Origin: JANWWM01 sp046292465
GTDB taxonomy: Bacteria > Bacteroidota > Chlorobiia > Chlorobiales > Thermochlorobacteraceae
Assembly: GCA_046292465.1 (NCBI GenBank)
Contig: JBKBRB010000001.1
Location: forward strand, 1 to 64,000
Length of the DNA: 64,000 nt
Reading direction: 5' to 3'
This document shows, piece by piece, positions 7,365-15,910 of this stretch. Within the stretch, counting starts at the first letter, position 1. Each line of letters begins with the position of its first letter. Both the position numbers and the translations under genes were made by a program. The notes under the pieces were generated by a model. The model was not told the origin of the DNA. It did not search any database and saw only the letters and a list, made by a program, of their open reading frames with translations.

Positions 7365-8333
7365 ATGCATGCGATTCGAGTAGAGCAATACGGCGGCTCT
7401 GACAACTTGCTTTACAAAGAAGTGCCAAACCCAACGCCGAAAGCCAACGAAGCCGTTATCAAACTTCATGCGATAGGCGTTAATTTCATTGACGTGTATC
7501 ATCGCACGGGGCTATATCCCTTGCCGTTGCCCTTTACGCTTGGGCAAGAAGGCGCGGGCATTGTAGAAGAAGTAGGTGCAGAAGTGCAAGAAGTGAAAGT
7601 CGGAGACCGCGTTGCATTTACAGGTGCATTGGGAGCATATTCAGAGTATCACGCGGTTCAAGCCGATAAACTTGTCAAACTGCCAGAAGGAATTTCGTTT
7701 GAAGAAGGCGCGGCGGCAATGCTTCAAGGCATGACGGCGCATTACCTTGCTTTCGCGCTTCGTCCGCTCACCAAAGGCGACACGGCACTTGTGCATGCGG
7801 CGGCAGGCGGTGTTGGATTGATTTTAATTCAACTGCTCAAACGGCTCGGCGTGCGCGTCATCGGACTGGTTTCAACCGATGCAAAAGCAACGCTCGCCAA
7901 AAGCGTTGGCGCAGACGAGGTGATTGTTACGAGCAAAACCGACTTCGAAGCCGAAACGAAAACCCTGACAAGCGGCAAAGGCGTGCAAATTGTCTTCGAT
8001 TCAGTCGGGAAAGACACTTGGGAAAAAAGTTTGAATGTGCTCGCTGTGCGCGGCATGATGGTGAGTTACGGCAATGCCAGCGGCGCAGTTCCACCATTCA
8101 GTCCGCTTGTTTTAAGCCAAAAAGGCTCTCTGTTTCTGACGCGACCAGCACTTCACAACTACACCGCCACACGCGAAGAACTCCTCATGCGCGCCACCGA
8201 TATTTTTCGTTGGATTCAGTCAGGCGAAGTGAAACTCCATATCGGGCACCGCTTTGCGCTCAAAGACGCACGCTTGGCACACGACGCATTAGAAGGACGC
8301 AAAACGACAGGCAAAATTTTGCTTCTCCCCTAA
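7365..8333 (+). CDS. qor: NAD(P)H:quinone oxidoreductase, zinc-independent MDR family
   Basis: A 322-residue medium-chain dehydrogenase/reductase related to quinone oxidoreductase (zeta-crystallin type). The N-terminal catalytic domain starts MHAIRVEQYGGSDNL and lacks the zinc-ligand Cys/His pattern of alcohol dehydrogenases. The Rossmann motif AAAGGVGLILIQL lies at about residue 145. Such enzymes reduce quinones or other alpha,beta-unsaturated carbonyls with NADPH in the cytoplasm; the substrate here is unknown. The gene is divergent from the nuo operon (70 bp between starts) and convergent with the small exported protein at 8355. Confidence 0.85.
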   Translation: MHAIRVEQYGGSDNLLYKEVPNPTPKANEAVIKLHAIGVNFIDVYHRTGLYPLPLPFTLGQEGAGIVEEVGAEVQEVKVGDRVAFTGALGAYSEYHAVQADKLVKLPEGISFEEGAAAMLQGMTAHYLAFALRPLTKGDTALVHAAAGGVGLILIQLLKRLGVRVIGLVSTDAKATLAKSVGADEVIVTSKTDFEAETKTLTSGKGVQIVFDSVGKDTWEKSLNVLAVRGMMVSYGNASGAVPPFSPLVLSQKGSLFLTRPALHNYTATREELLMRATDIFRWIQSGEVKLHIGHRFALKDARLAHDALEGRKTTGKILLLP

Positions 8334-8354
8334 TTCTTAGCCTAACAAGAAAAC

Positions 8355-8657
8355 TCACTCAAACTTCTTTGGCTTCGGCTTTGGCGTGTAAGAGGGTTTA
8401 GACTTCTGCTCTTCAAATTTCTTCTTGCGCTCGGTAACAATGAGCGTTACTTCGATTTCATCTTCGCTATATCCCGAAGCCTTTGCCGCGTTGATGACCG
8501 CCTGATAAGCACTCTCGCTAAGCAAGGGTTTGAGCGTGCCTGTGGTCTTGAAGAAAAAGGTTTCGGCTTTGAAAGTTTTGGTGGAGTCTTGCGCAAGGGC
8601 GAAGAGCGATACAAGCAGCAGTGCAACAAGTGAGCCAAGAAAAAATCCACGAACCAT
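8355..8657 (-). CDS. Small exported hypothetical protein
   Basis: A 100-residue protein starting at the ATG at 8657. Residues 1-22 form a typical Sec signal peptide (VRGFFLGSLVALLLVSLFALA) with a probable cleavage before QDSTKTF. The mature part is short, contains a segment rich in Ala/Glu and ends in a Pro/Lys tail (PKPKPKKFE). The frame is open upstream to 8774, but that would overlap the UbiA gene. It lies 38 bp downstream of the UbiA gene in the same direction. No family is recognised. Confidence 0.55.
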   Translation of the reverse strand: MVRGFFLGSLVALLLVSLFALAQDSTKTFKAETFFFKTTGTLKPLLSESAYQAVINAAKASGYSEDEIEVTLIVTERKKKFEEQKSKPSYTPKPKPKKFE

Positions 8658-8695
8658 CGTTTCAGTAGGGTTGAGGTTAAGAGAAATCAATAACG

Positions 8696-9565
8696 CTACG
8701 ATGAAAAGTAAGCAATCGCCGCAAACGAGGCAAAGAGAAGTAAGGCGAGCACAATCGTCATGTCGCTTATCCAACGCGCCGCTTCGGGACGCTCGTCTTG
8801 GTAGGAGCTGGCAATGAACATAACGGCAAGGTTGTTGGAGAGCAAAAAGTAGGTGTGTTGTGGCAAAATGCCGTTGAAGGTTACAACAAAAAGCGCAATG
8901 CCTGAAACAGCACTACTGCTAATGAGAAAGGCTTTGGTGCGCACAAGAGAAAAAGTGTTCGCAATCGTTTTGATGCCGGCTAAAAGGTCGCCTTCGCGGT
9001 CGCGAATATCCCACATTACTTCAATGAAAAAGGCGCATGCAAAGACATATCCCCAACAAACCCACGCTTTAAGCGAAAGCGATTCGCCTGCAAAGAGAAA
9101 AGGCAAAAAAACCATAGCGGTTGCCCAGTCTATCGGTGGCGCAAGGTTCTTGACGATATACAAATCTTTCAAACGCCGTGCGCCGTTCAGCCAACGCGCA
9201 ACTGCGTCCGGAAAACATTTTTCGTTGTAAAGAAATCCAACGAGTGCAATGAAAAACGTGGTCAAAAAAACAGTCCATCCGAAGAAAGCCGAAATGAAGA
9301 GCGCGAGCACTGTGAGCGTATAGAAGAAAACATAGTGAATCAAAAATGAGGAGGCTTTTGCGCGGGCTAAATTCTCGGGGGCGTTGATAGCGTCCTCGAC
9401 ATCGTCGGTCAGGCGATTGTATTGATAAATTGAAAGCGTTAATAGAAAGACGACCGCAATGCACCCTAGATTGACCGCAATGCCGAAGTAAAGCGACCAC
9501 ATCGCCGCGCCAAGCGCAGAAAGGAGCGAAAGATGAATTTTGTTTCTGAAAAAGTAGTTTAACAT
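8696..9565 (-). CDS. UbiA family prenyltransferase
   Basis: A 289-residue polytopic membrane protein of the UbiA superfamily, which transfers a polyprenyl group onto an aromatic or similar acceptor. The first Asp-rich motif reads NRLTDDVEDAINAPEN and the second DIRDREGD, the two Mg-diphosphate-binding sites of the family. Eight or nine hydrophobic segments follow the usual pattern. I started it at the ATG at 9565; the 100 residues upstream in frame are Cys-rich and not family-like, and lie in the intergenic region before clpS. The acceptor is not identifiable: the first motif does not match well to chlorophyll synthase (ChlG/BchG). Confidence 0.8.
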   Translation of the reverse strand: MLNYFFRNKIHLSLLSALGAAMWSLYFGIAVNLGCIAVVFLLTLSIYQYNRLTDDVEDAINAPENLARAKASSFLIHYVFFYTLTVLALFISAFFGWTVFLTTFFIALVGFLYNEKCFPDAVARWLNGARRLKDLYIVKNLAPPIDWATAMVFLPFLFAGESLSLKAWVCWGYVFACAFFIEVMWDIRDREGDLLAGIKTIANTFSLVRTKAFLISSSAVSGIALFVVTFNGILPQHTYFLLSNNLAVMFIASSYQDERPEAARWISDMTIVLALLLFASFAAIAYFSS

Positions 9566-9724
9566 AAAAAGCCGTTGATGTTGTATAGGAGAAAATGCCG
9601 ACCGAAGCAGAAAGTAGCACTGTTGAGAAGTTTTCGCAACAGCAAGCACATATTTACAAGCCCGTAGCAATCCGTTATATTTACAACACCACTTCAAACT
9701 GATGTATAAACTTTTGATGCAAGT

Positions 9725-10030
9725 ATGAACGAACTCGACTTGATTTATGCCTCGTCCATCTTTACGCAAGAACAAGAAAGCGATATTGACACGATTACAG
9801 ACGAGCCTTACAAAGTTGTGCTCTTCAACGACGACTATCACACCTTCGATGAAGTGATTGCGCAAATTATGAAAGCCACAGGGTGCAGTCGCTCAAAAGC
9901 CGAAGCGCACACTTGGGAAGTGCACAACAAAGGCAAGTCTATTGTCTATGATGGCTCAATGGAAGAATGTTTGCGCGTAAGTGCAATTTTAGAAGAAATC
10001 CACTTGAAGACGGAAATCCAAACGTGCTAA
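9725..10030 (+). CDS. clpS: ATP-dependent Clp protease adaptor ClpS
   Basis: A 101-residue adaptor that delivers N-degron substrates to ClpAP-type proteases. The core is unmistakable: EPYKVVLFNDDYHTFDEV (residues about 27-44, substrate pocket), followed by the AEAHTWEVHNKGKSIVYDG segment. The N-terminal 25 residues form the flexible tail that normally enters the Clp ATPase. The start ATG at 9725 is divergent from UbiA with about 160 bp between starts. No clpA or clpC is in the window, so the partner must be elsewhere. Confidence 0.95.
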   Translation: MNELDLIYASSIFTQEQESDIDTITDEPYKVVLFNDDYHTFDEVIAQIMKATGCSRSKAEAHTWEVHNKGKSIVYDGSMEECLRVSAILEEIHLKTEIQTC

Positions 10031-10052
10031 CGCACAAGAGGGTGTGGTTAGC
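10026..10052. terminator. Hairpin between convergent clpS and hexosaminidase genes
   Basis: GCTAAC at 10026-10031 is perfectly inverted as GTTAGC at 10047-10052, and CAC/GTG can pair inside. It overlaps the ends of both convergent genes. There is no clear T-run, so a factor-independent terminator is only a possibility. Confidence 0.3.
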
Positions 10053-11148
10053 GTAAGCGAGATTTTAAGCGCATCATGCGCCAATAGGCGTCGTCAATGC
10101 GTGCTTGCGCAATTTCGCCTCGACTGACCATTTCCTTGATGAGCGTGCAAGCGGTTTCAGCGATGTGTTCATCGTAGTCGAGATTATTTCCAAAAATCAG
10201 CATATCTACGCCTGCGTTGAGCGCGAGTTTGAGAGCCTCTGCTAAACCGTAGTGCGCCGCAATGGCTTTCATCTGCATATCGTCGGAGCAAACCACGCCG
10301 TCAAAGTTCAATTCTTCACGAAGCATGCCTTGAATCACTTTTTTTGAAAGCGTCGCCGGAAGTGTATCCCACGCCGCATTGAAAATGTGTGCGGTCATGA
10401 CAATCTCTGCATTGCCTTGTGAAATCAAGGTTTGAAACGGCGTAAGTTCATCTCGACGCCATGTGCTTGAAACATCGACAAATCCAAGATGGGAATCGCT
10501 TGTGGAAGAGCCGTGTCCGGGAAAGTGCTTCAAGGCAGTGAGCACATGCCGCGCGCGATGCGCTTCGACGACCGTTGTTGCGTGCATCGCAACGCTATCG
10601 GGATTGGAAGAAAAACTGCGTTCAAGTTTGGCAATGACGGGATTTTGAGGATTGACATTCACATCGCAGACAGGCGCGAAGTTTAAGTTGATGCCAAGTT
10701 CAGAGAGCAAGGTAGCGGTGCGTGTGGCGTAGAGCCTTGTAGAATCAAGCGAATGCAGGCGACCGAGATAAGCGGCGGAGACGGTTTGAGGAAACCCATA
10801 TTTCGGCTTCAGGCGATTGACCTTTCCGCCTTCTTCATCAATGGCAATCAGCAACGGCGTTGGCGAATAGGATTGAAGCGCGGCGCAAAGCGACTTGACC
10901 TGACTTGGCGATTGGATATTTCTGCCCGATTTTTTTTGAAGCACATCGTAATCGAAGAGAACCACGCCGCCAATTCTGCCGAGGCGAATATCTTGAACAA
11001 TGGGGCTTGTATCTGAAACGGCAACGCCGCGAAATCCAACCATTAAAAGTTGCCCAATTTTCAGGTCGAGGCTATCGGTCGGTTTCGCGGCGAGCGATGT
11101 ATGCGATGTATAAGAACAAAGCGCAAGGAAGAAAATCAATCTCTTCAC
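10048..11148 (-). CDS. Exported glycoside hydrolase family 3 beta-N-acetylhexosaminidase (NagZ-like)
   Basis: A GH3 enzyme that probably removes N-acetylglucosamine from peptidoglycan fragments. The NagZ-type catalytic loop is visible as KHFPGHGSSTSDSH, containing the His/Asp dyad, and the nucleophile Asp lies in VVCSDDMQM. The N-terminus VKRLIFFLALCSYTSH is a signal peptide, so it acts outside the cytoplasm, unlike cytosolic E. coli NagZ. I prefer the GTG start at 11148, 4 bp after the response-regulator stop. The frame is open to 11241, but that would overlap the upstream gene by 89 bp and bury the signal peptide. It is co-directional with the response regulator. Confidence 0.85.
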   Translation of the reverse strand: MKRLIFFLALCSYTSHTSLAAKPTDSLDLKIGQLLMVGFRGVAVSDTSPIVQDIRLGRIGGVVLFDYDVLQKKSGRNIQSPSQVKSLCAALQSYSPTPLLIAIDEEGGKVNRLKPKYGFPQTVSAAYLGRLHSLDSTRLYATRTATLLSELGINLNFAPVCDVNVNPQNPVIAKLERSFSSNPDSVAMHATTVVEAHRARHVLTALKHFPGHGSSTSDSHLGFVDVSSTWRRDELTPFQTLISQGNAEIVMTAHIFNAAWDTLPATLSKKVIQGMLREELNFDGVVCSDDMQMKAIAAHYGLAEALKLALNAGVDMLIFGNNLDYDEHIAETACTLIKEMVSRGEIAQARIDDAYWRMMRLKSRLR

Positions 11149-11152
11149 GCCG

Positions 11153-12130
11153 TTAGTAAGTTTTTCTGGCTGAAAGCAGCTCACGCACGCGGGCGAGGGC
11201 TTCGTCGAGCGACGCGGCAGGCTTTTCACGAATGGCATCAATCACGCCTGAATAGGCTTTGGGATTTATATCGAGATGCCCTGCAATTGCATCGTGCTTG
11301 GAAATAGCAAGCTCAATAGCACTTTTGAGCAACTGCCGTTGGAACGGCTTGACAAGGTAGCGGAAAATTTGCACTTCGTTAATGAGGCGAATCGCGATTG
11401 AAGCATCGCGGCTGCTCGAGAGCAGAATCGAGACCACATCGGGATACGACGCGCTCACGGCGGCAAGAAAATCAACCGCGCTCATCGTGCCTAAATTCAC
11501 TTCGGTAATTAGAACATCGATAGGATATGCCTTCAAAATGCTAAAAGCTTCGTTGGCATCAAGTGCAGTATGCACATTGTAGCTCGAGGCAAGCAAATCT
11601 TTATAGGCTTGAAGGTTTGCAGGATTTGGGTCAACGAAAAGCAAGTGATGTTGGTCAGGAACAGTAGAAGTTTGCACTTGAACGCCCAGCGCGGAAAGCA
11701 CGCCTGCTGAAGGTGGTTGAGCAGTGGTCTTAGTCGGTGGTGGCGGTGGTGCGCTCTTCAAGCGGTCTGAAAATTGGCAAGCCAGTGCAACAGTATCTTT
11801 CAGTTTTGCACTGTTCCAAGGCTTGTTGATGTATCGGAAAATTTCGCCAGCATTCACAGAATCAATTACAGCATCCAAGTCGCTATATCCAGTCAGCAAA
11901 ATGCGCACGGTGTTCGGTGAAATCGCGCGCACGCGTTGCAAAAGTTCTACGCCCGTCATCATCGGCATGCGTTGGTCGCTGACAATTACATCAGGCACAT
12001 TGCCCGTGTGGAAATACTTTAAGGCTTCGTCGCCGCTTGTAGCTGTGAGAACGTCATAATCATCAAACAAAAGGCTGAGCGATTGCACGATTTGGGGTTC
12101 GTCATCAACAAACAAAATTTTGTGCTTCAT
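11153..12130 (-). CDS. Response regulator with two receiver domains, the second degenerate
   Basis: A 325-residue protein with REC1 (about 1-120), a Pro-rich linker (PPPPP at 128-132) and REC2 (about 161-280), then a short helical tail. There is no DNA-binding or enzymatic output domain. REC1 is canonical: D9/D10, phospho-acceptor D52 in SDQRMP, T80 and K103. REC2 has D167 and K261, but the phospho-acceptor position is E210 (ITEVNLG) and the acidic pair is incomplete, so it probably cannot be phosphorylated normally. It may signal through protein contacts. No histidine kinase is adjacent. The exported hexosaminidase follows 4 bp downstream and may be co-transcribed. Confidence 0.85.
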   Translation of the reverse strand: MKHKILFVDDEPQIVQSLSLLFDDYDVLTATSGDEALKYFHTGNVPDVIVSDQRMPMMTGVELLQRVRAISPNTVRILLTGYSDLDAVIDSVNAGEIFRYINKPWNSAKLKDTVALACQFSDRLKSAPPPPPTKTTAQPPSAGVLSALGVQVQTSTVPDQHHLLFVDPNPANLQAYKDLLASSYNVHTALDANEAFSILKAYPIDVLITEVNLGTMSAVDFLAAVSASYPDVVSILLSSSRDASIAIRLINEVQIFRYLVKPFQRQLLKSAIELAISKHDAIAGHLDINPKAYSGVIDAIREKPAASLDEALARVRELLSARKTY

Positions 12131-12185
12131 GGTTGTAAGAGCGAAATGTTATATTTTGAAGGTTAGCCGTCGGCAGAATCAGAAA

Positions 12186-12193
12186 CAAATATA
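12186..12193 (-). promoter_or_regulatory. Candidate -7 element TATATTTG
   Basis: On the minus strand this reads TATATTTG, a match to the Bacteroidetes TAnnTTTG element also seen before the rRNA operon. It is 56 bases upstream of the response-regulator start. A convincing -33 element at the right spacing was not found, so support is partial. Confidence 0.35.
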
Positions 12194-12241
12194 ATACCAA
12201 ACTCGCCCAAATGAGAAACAGTGCAGAAGTTGTGGCATGCC

Positions 12242-13348
12242 CTAAACACTTCGTGCGATAAAGCCGCCACCTAAAACTTCGTCGCCATCGTAGAAGACAA
12301 CCGCCTGCCCTGGCGTAATAGCGCGTTTAGGTTGGTCGAATTTCACCAAGATTGTTCCATTTTGTTCACGGCTAACCGTACAAGGCTCGGGTTTGTCTTT
12401 GTAGCGAATTTTTGCTTCGCATCGAATTGGCTCACTGAGTTCTCTAAATGCAATCCAATTCACTTGATTGGCAATTAAAGCATGGCGCAGTAAGTCCTCG
12501 TCTTTTCCGACCACGATGGTGTTGGTTTCGTAGTGAATTTCGGTTACATAGACAGGTTCGGGCGTCGTAATGCCAAGCCCTTTGCGTTGACCAATCGTGT
12601 AAAACGGATAGCCACGATGTGTGCCAAGTTCGCGTCCGTCTTGGTCTAAAATTTTTCCACCTGCAACATCGGTCTCGAGCGTTGGAATGGTTTCTTTGAG
12701 AAATCGTTCGTAGTCGTTATCGGGAATAAAGCAAATTTCGTAGCTCTCGCCTTTATCAGCGACTTTCAAGCCGAATTTTCGGGCAAGATCGCGCACTTCG
12801 GGTTTGGTGAGTTCAGAGAGTGGAAAGATGGTATGTGCAAGTGCTTCTTGGGAAATGCCCCAAAGCACGTAGCTCTGGTCTTTGTTCGTGTCTTTGCCCT
12901 TGAAGAGCCGATAGCGTCCGTCAATTTCTTTGACGCGCGCATAATGCCCTGTGGCGATATAATCTGCGCCTAAAAGTTTAGCGCGTTGCAAGAGCGAATC
13001 CCATTTAACTTTCGTGTTGCACATCACGCATGGGTTCGGCGTTCTGCCGTGCAAGTATTCGTCTTTGAAGTAATCGATAACGGCTTCGCCGAAATCGTCG
13101 CGAAAGTCAATCGTGTAGTGCAAAAATCCTTTGGCTACGGCAACGCTACGTGCGTCGTTAATCGATTCCAAAGAGCAACAGCCTGTTTCCTTCTTGGACG
13201 ATTTGCCCAAGCCTGCCATGTCGTAGTCCCAAGTTTTCATCGTAATGCCAATGACCTCGTAGCCTTGTTCAGCAAGCAAACACGCCGCCACGCTCGAATC
13301 CACGCCGCCCGACATGCCGACGACGACTTTTTTCTTTGCCATGTTCAT
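12242..13348 (-). CDS. mnmA: tRNA-specific 2-thiouridylase MnmA
   Basis: A 368-residue enzyme that makes 2-thiouridine at wobble position 34 of Lys, Glu and Gln tRNAs. The PP-loop ATP-binding motif SGGVDSS lies at 13-19. The two catalytic cysteines are visible: C107 in NPCVMCN and C206 in YEICFIPDND. Length and the C-terminal beta-barrel region (GQRKGLGI, then TPGQAVVFYDGDEVLGGG) are typical. A start three codons in (MAKKKVVVG) is equally possible. The gene stands alone, with 111 bp to the response-regulator gene and divergent from the ABC ATPase. Confidence 0.96.
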   Translation of the reverse strand: MNMAKKKVVVGMSGGVDSSVAACLLAEQGYEVIGITMKTWDYDMAGLGKSSKKETGCCSLESINDARSVAVAKGFLHYTIDFRDDFGEAVIDYFKDEYLHGRTPNPCVMCNTKVKWDSLLQRAKLLGADYIATGHYARVKEIDGRYRLFKGKDTNKDQSYVLWGISQEALAHTIFPLSELTKPEVRDLARKFGLKVADKGESYEICFIPDNDYERFLKETIPTLETDVAGGKILDQDGRELGTHRGYPFYTIGQRKGLGITTPEPVYVTEIHYETNTIVVGKDEDLLRHALIANQVNWIAFRELSEPIRCEAKIRYKDKPEPCTVSREQNGTILVKFDQPKRAITPGQAVVFYDGDEVLGGGFIARSV

Positions 13349-13469
13349 AAAAGTTTGTTTGAGCGAAAATAACGAAATCTATTCGTCAATCGTTTGAGCG
13401 CGCAAGAAAGAAAACGTCTATTCGCTGAACGGCGTTGAGTTTGCCAGAGTTAATTCAAGACCACAAACC

Positions 13470-14162
13470 ATGTCAATGATTCGCCTTTCCAACGTCGTCA
13501 AAATTTACAACGAGAAAACCGCTCCGATTTTTGCACTTTCAGGTGTCTCGCTTTCGGTTGAGCGCGCAGAATTGCTCGCGTTGATGGGCAGTTCAGGAAG
13601 CGGGAAAACCACACTGCTCAACATTCTTTCCGCGATTGACTTGCCGACAAGCGGAACGGTTGAAATTGACGGCGCAAACATTGGCGCAATGAACGAAAAA
13701 GAACTGACGGCATTTCGCCGCGAAAAAATCGGAATTGTCTTTCAATTCTTTAACCTCATGCCGACGCTTTCAGTAATTGAAAATGTGATGCTTCCCAGTT
13801 TGCTTTTGAAAAAATCGGAACAGCAAAGCGAATCTCGTGCGAAGGAACTTCTTGAGCGCGTGGGGCTTTCGCATCGGCTTCATCATCAACCGTTTCAACT
13901 TTCAGGCGGCGAAATGCAGCGCACCGCCATCGCACGCGCTTTGATGAACAACCCCGCCATTATCATTGCCGATGAACCCACAGGAAATTTGGATTCCAAA
14001 AATGCCGACCAAGTTCTCGAGCTCATTCGCACGCTTGCCGAAGAAGAACGAAAAACCTTCATCATTGCCACACACTCAAAAGAAGTCTCGGAAATTGCTG
14101 ACCGAATCGTTGTGCTCAAAGATGGAAAAGTCGTCGAAGAATCCGTAATTGCAGAGAAATAA
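13470..14162 (+). CDS. ABC transporter ATP-binding protein, LolD/MacB type
   Basis: A 230-residue nucleotide-binding subunit. It has Walker A GSSGSGKTT (about 40-48), the Q-loop in IVFQFFNLMPTLS, signature LSGGEMQR, Walker B IIIADEPTGNLDS and the H-loop His in ATHSKE. The NLMPTLSVIENVMLP stretch is typical of the MacB/LolD/FtsE subgroup that works with FtsX-like permeases. No permease is adjacent, so the partner must be elsewhere. nadE follows 12 bp downstream on the same strand. Substrate unknown. Confidence 0.88.
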   Translation: MSMIRLSNVVKIYNEKTAPIFALSGVSLSVERAELLALMGSSGSGKTTLLNILSAIDLPTSGTVEIDGANIGAMNEKELTAFRREKIGIVFQFFNLMPTLSVIENVMLPSLLLKKSEQQSESRAKELLERVGLSHRLHHQPFQLSGGEMQRTAIARALMNNPAIIIADEPTGNLDSKNADQVLELIRTLAEEERKTFIIATHSKEVSEIADRIVVLKDGKVVEESVIAEK

Positions 14163-14174
14163 CTGAAACCCTAA

Positions 14175-15008
14175 ATGCTTGCCGCTATGCACCGTCTTAA
14201 CTACGCGACTGTCGAGACGATTCTCGTCAATTTTATTCGCAACGAAGTTCGCCAATCAGGGTTTTCAAAAGTGGTTTTAGGACTTTCAGGTGGCGTAGAT
14301 TCCGCCGTGTCGTGCGCGCTTGCAACAAGAGCCTTAGGCAAAGAAAATGTGCTCGCCGTGATGATGCCCTACAAAACCAGCAGTGCTGATAGTTTGAGCG
14401 ATGCGCAATGCTTGATTGAGCAGTTAGGAATTGCAAGCGAGCGTCGAGAAATTACCGCAACTGTTGACGCCTTTTTCAGCGACAAGCCCGACGCCAATCA
14501 TCTTCGACGCGGCAATGTGATGTCGCGCACGCGCATGATAACCCTCTACGACATTTCCGCGCGTGATAATCGACTCGTCATTGGCACGAGCAATAAAACT
14601 GAATTGCTCTTAGGATACGGCACGCTCTTCGGCGATATGGCATCGGCAATCAACCCGATTGGCGATTTATACAAAACGCAAGTATGGGAACTTGCGAAGC
14701 ACCTACAAATTCCTTCAAGCATTATCGAGAAAAAGCCAAGTGCAGATTTGTGGGAAGGTCAGAGCGACGAGGCGGAATTAGGCTTCACCTATCAAGAAGT
14801 TGACGCGTTGCTCTACAAACTTATTGACCTGCGGTTGCGCGATGAAGAATTGCTTGCGGACGGCGTTCCGCCCGAATTTCTTGCCAAAGTCAAACGCCTT
14901 GTGGTGCGCAATCAATTCAAGCGGCTGACGCCTGTGATTGCAAAAATCTCGCCACGCACGCTCGGCATTGACTTCCGATACGCGCGCGATTGGCAAGCGG
15001 TCAGATAA
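14175..15008 (+). CDS. nadE: NH3-dependent NAD(+) synthetase
   Basis: A 277-residue enzyme that amidates nicotinate-adenine dinucleotide to NAD, the last step of NAD synthesis. The PP-loop reads LGLSGGVDSAVS (about 35-46). Further signatures are GTSNKTELLLGYGTLFGD and PSADLWEGQSDEAELG, typical of the ammonia-dependent short form; there is no N-terminal nitrilase/glutaminase domain. The start may be at 14175 or at the ATG four codons in (14187). It follows the ABC ATPase closely and converges on a membrane-protein gene with a 1-bp gap. Confidence 0.95.
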   Translation: MLAAMHRLNYATVETILVNFIRNEVRQSGFSKVVLGLSGGVDSAVSCALATRALGKENVLAVMMPYKTSSADSLSDAQCLIEQLGIASERREITATVDAFFSDKPDANHLRRGNVMSRTRMITLYDISARDNRLVIGTSNKTELLLGYGTLFGDMASAINPIGDLYKTQVWELAKHLQIPSSIIEKKPSADLWEGQSDEAELGFTYQEVDALLYKLIDLRLRDEELLADGVPPEFLAKVKRLVVRNQFKRLTPVIAKISPRTLGIDFRYARDWQAVR

Positions 15009-15009
15009 A

Positions 15010-15774
15010 TTAGGTCTCTTCGAGCAGTTTGCGCGGAGCTTTAATCAAAACAATCAGCGCCATGACGAAAATCGAAAGCCACGCCGCTCGACTGACTGGA
15101 AGGCTCACGCCTTTCTTCAAAGCAATGCCGATAAATCCCCAAACAACAGCCGTAATGAAAAATAAATCGAGATAGCGGAAGCAAATCCAAAGCGAAAACA
15201 AAGCGAGCGTAATCATCAGAAGAATTGCCCAAGCATCAGGCGAAAGCCATTTGAGTTTCCACTTCAGCGATTGAAAGAGTGTTGCCCAATTCACAACGGC
15301 AAGAAAGGTTGCCCACCCGAAAAAGAGCATCACCGGTGCGCGCAAGAGCCACACCTCGCCTATGTTTGCTGCTGCACGCAGTTCTAAATTCATTGATGCA
15401 CGCGCAAGCGTAGCCACCAAGAGCATGGCAGAAATTGCACTTGCAAAAAGCAAATTGTAGCACCATGCCATTAGCCATATGCCGAACAAAAGCATGCCAG
15501 CAGTGAGATAAATGCGCGACCGTGCAAGCCGCTTATTCGTGCGCTGTTTCGGAAAAAATTGAAATAGGCTCAACCCTAACATGCCTGCAAAAAGCAGCGC
15601 AAAGATGTAAAACGAGAAAGAAACTGGTGAAAGAAGTGTGGGATAGAGCACAAGTGGCTGAACGAGAACATTTCCAAATCCGCCTTTCAACGAAAAAAGA
15701 TAAAGCGCTGTGGCAAAACTGACCGCAAGTAAGAGAAAAAACTTGGGAAGTTGTTTTGAAATCGTCATTGGCAT
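15010..15774 (-). CDS. Polytopic membrane protein, TspO/MBR-like
   Basis: A 254-residue protein with seven or eight hydrophobic helices and short loops. The segment WLLRAPVMLFFGWATFLAVV resembles the tryptophan-rich-sensory-protein group related to TspO/MBR, where an R-x-P-x-x-x-x-x-G-W pattern precedes a helix. That resemblance is by eye and the protein is longer than classic TspO (about 160 residues). Function is unknown. The ATG is at 15774, with a second Met two codons in. It is convergent with nadE. Confidence 0.6.
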   Translation of the reverse strand: MPMTISKQLPKFFLLLAVSFATALYLFSLKGGFGNVLVQPLVLYPTLLSPVSFSFYIFALLFAGMLGLSLFQFFPKQRTNKRLARSRIYLTAGMLLFGIWLMAWCYNLLFASAISAMLLVATLARASMNLELRAAANIGEVWLLRAPVMLFFGWATFLAVVNWATLFQSLKWKLKWLSPDAWAILLMITLALFSLWICFRYLDLFFITAVVWGFIGIALKKGVSLPVSRAAWLSIFVMALIVLIKAPRKLLEET

Positions 15775-15910
15775 TGATTAAGGCAATCAAGTCGCACAAA
15801 GATACGCACAAAATTTTCAAGCGATTTCTTATCTTCGTTAAAGATTTCATAATAAAGCGCCCATATCTCAATCGACAGTCGATCAGCATCAACCAATCAA
15901 CATCAATTAC

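Noticed and set aside
8696..9565. Chlorophyll/bacteriochlorophyll synthase (ChlG/BchG) for the UbiA protein
   Set aside because: The first Asp-rich motif (NRLTDDVEDAINAPEN) does not match the synthase pattern closely, and no pigment genes are near.
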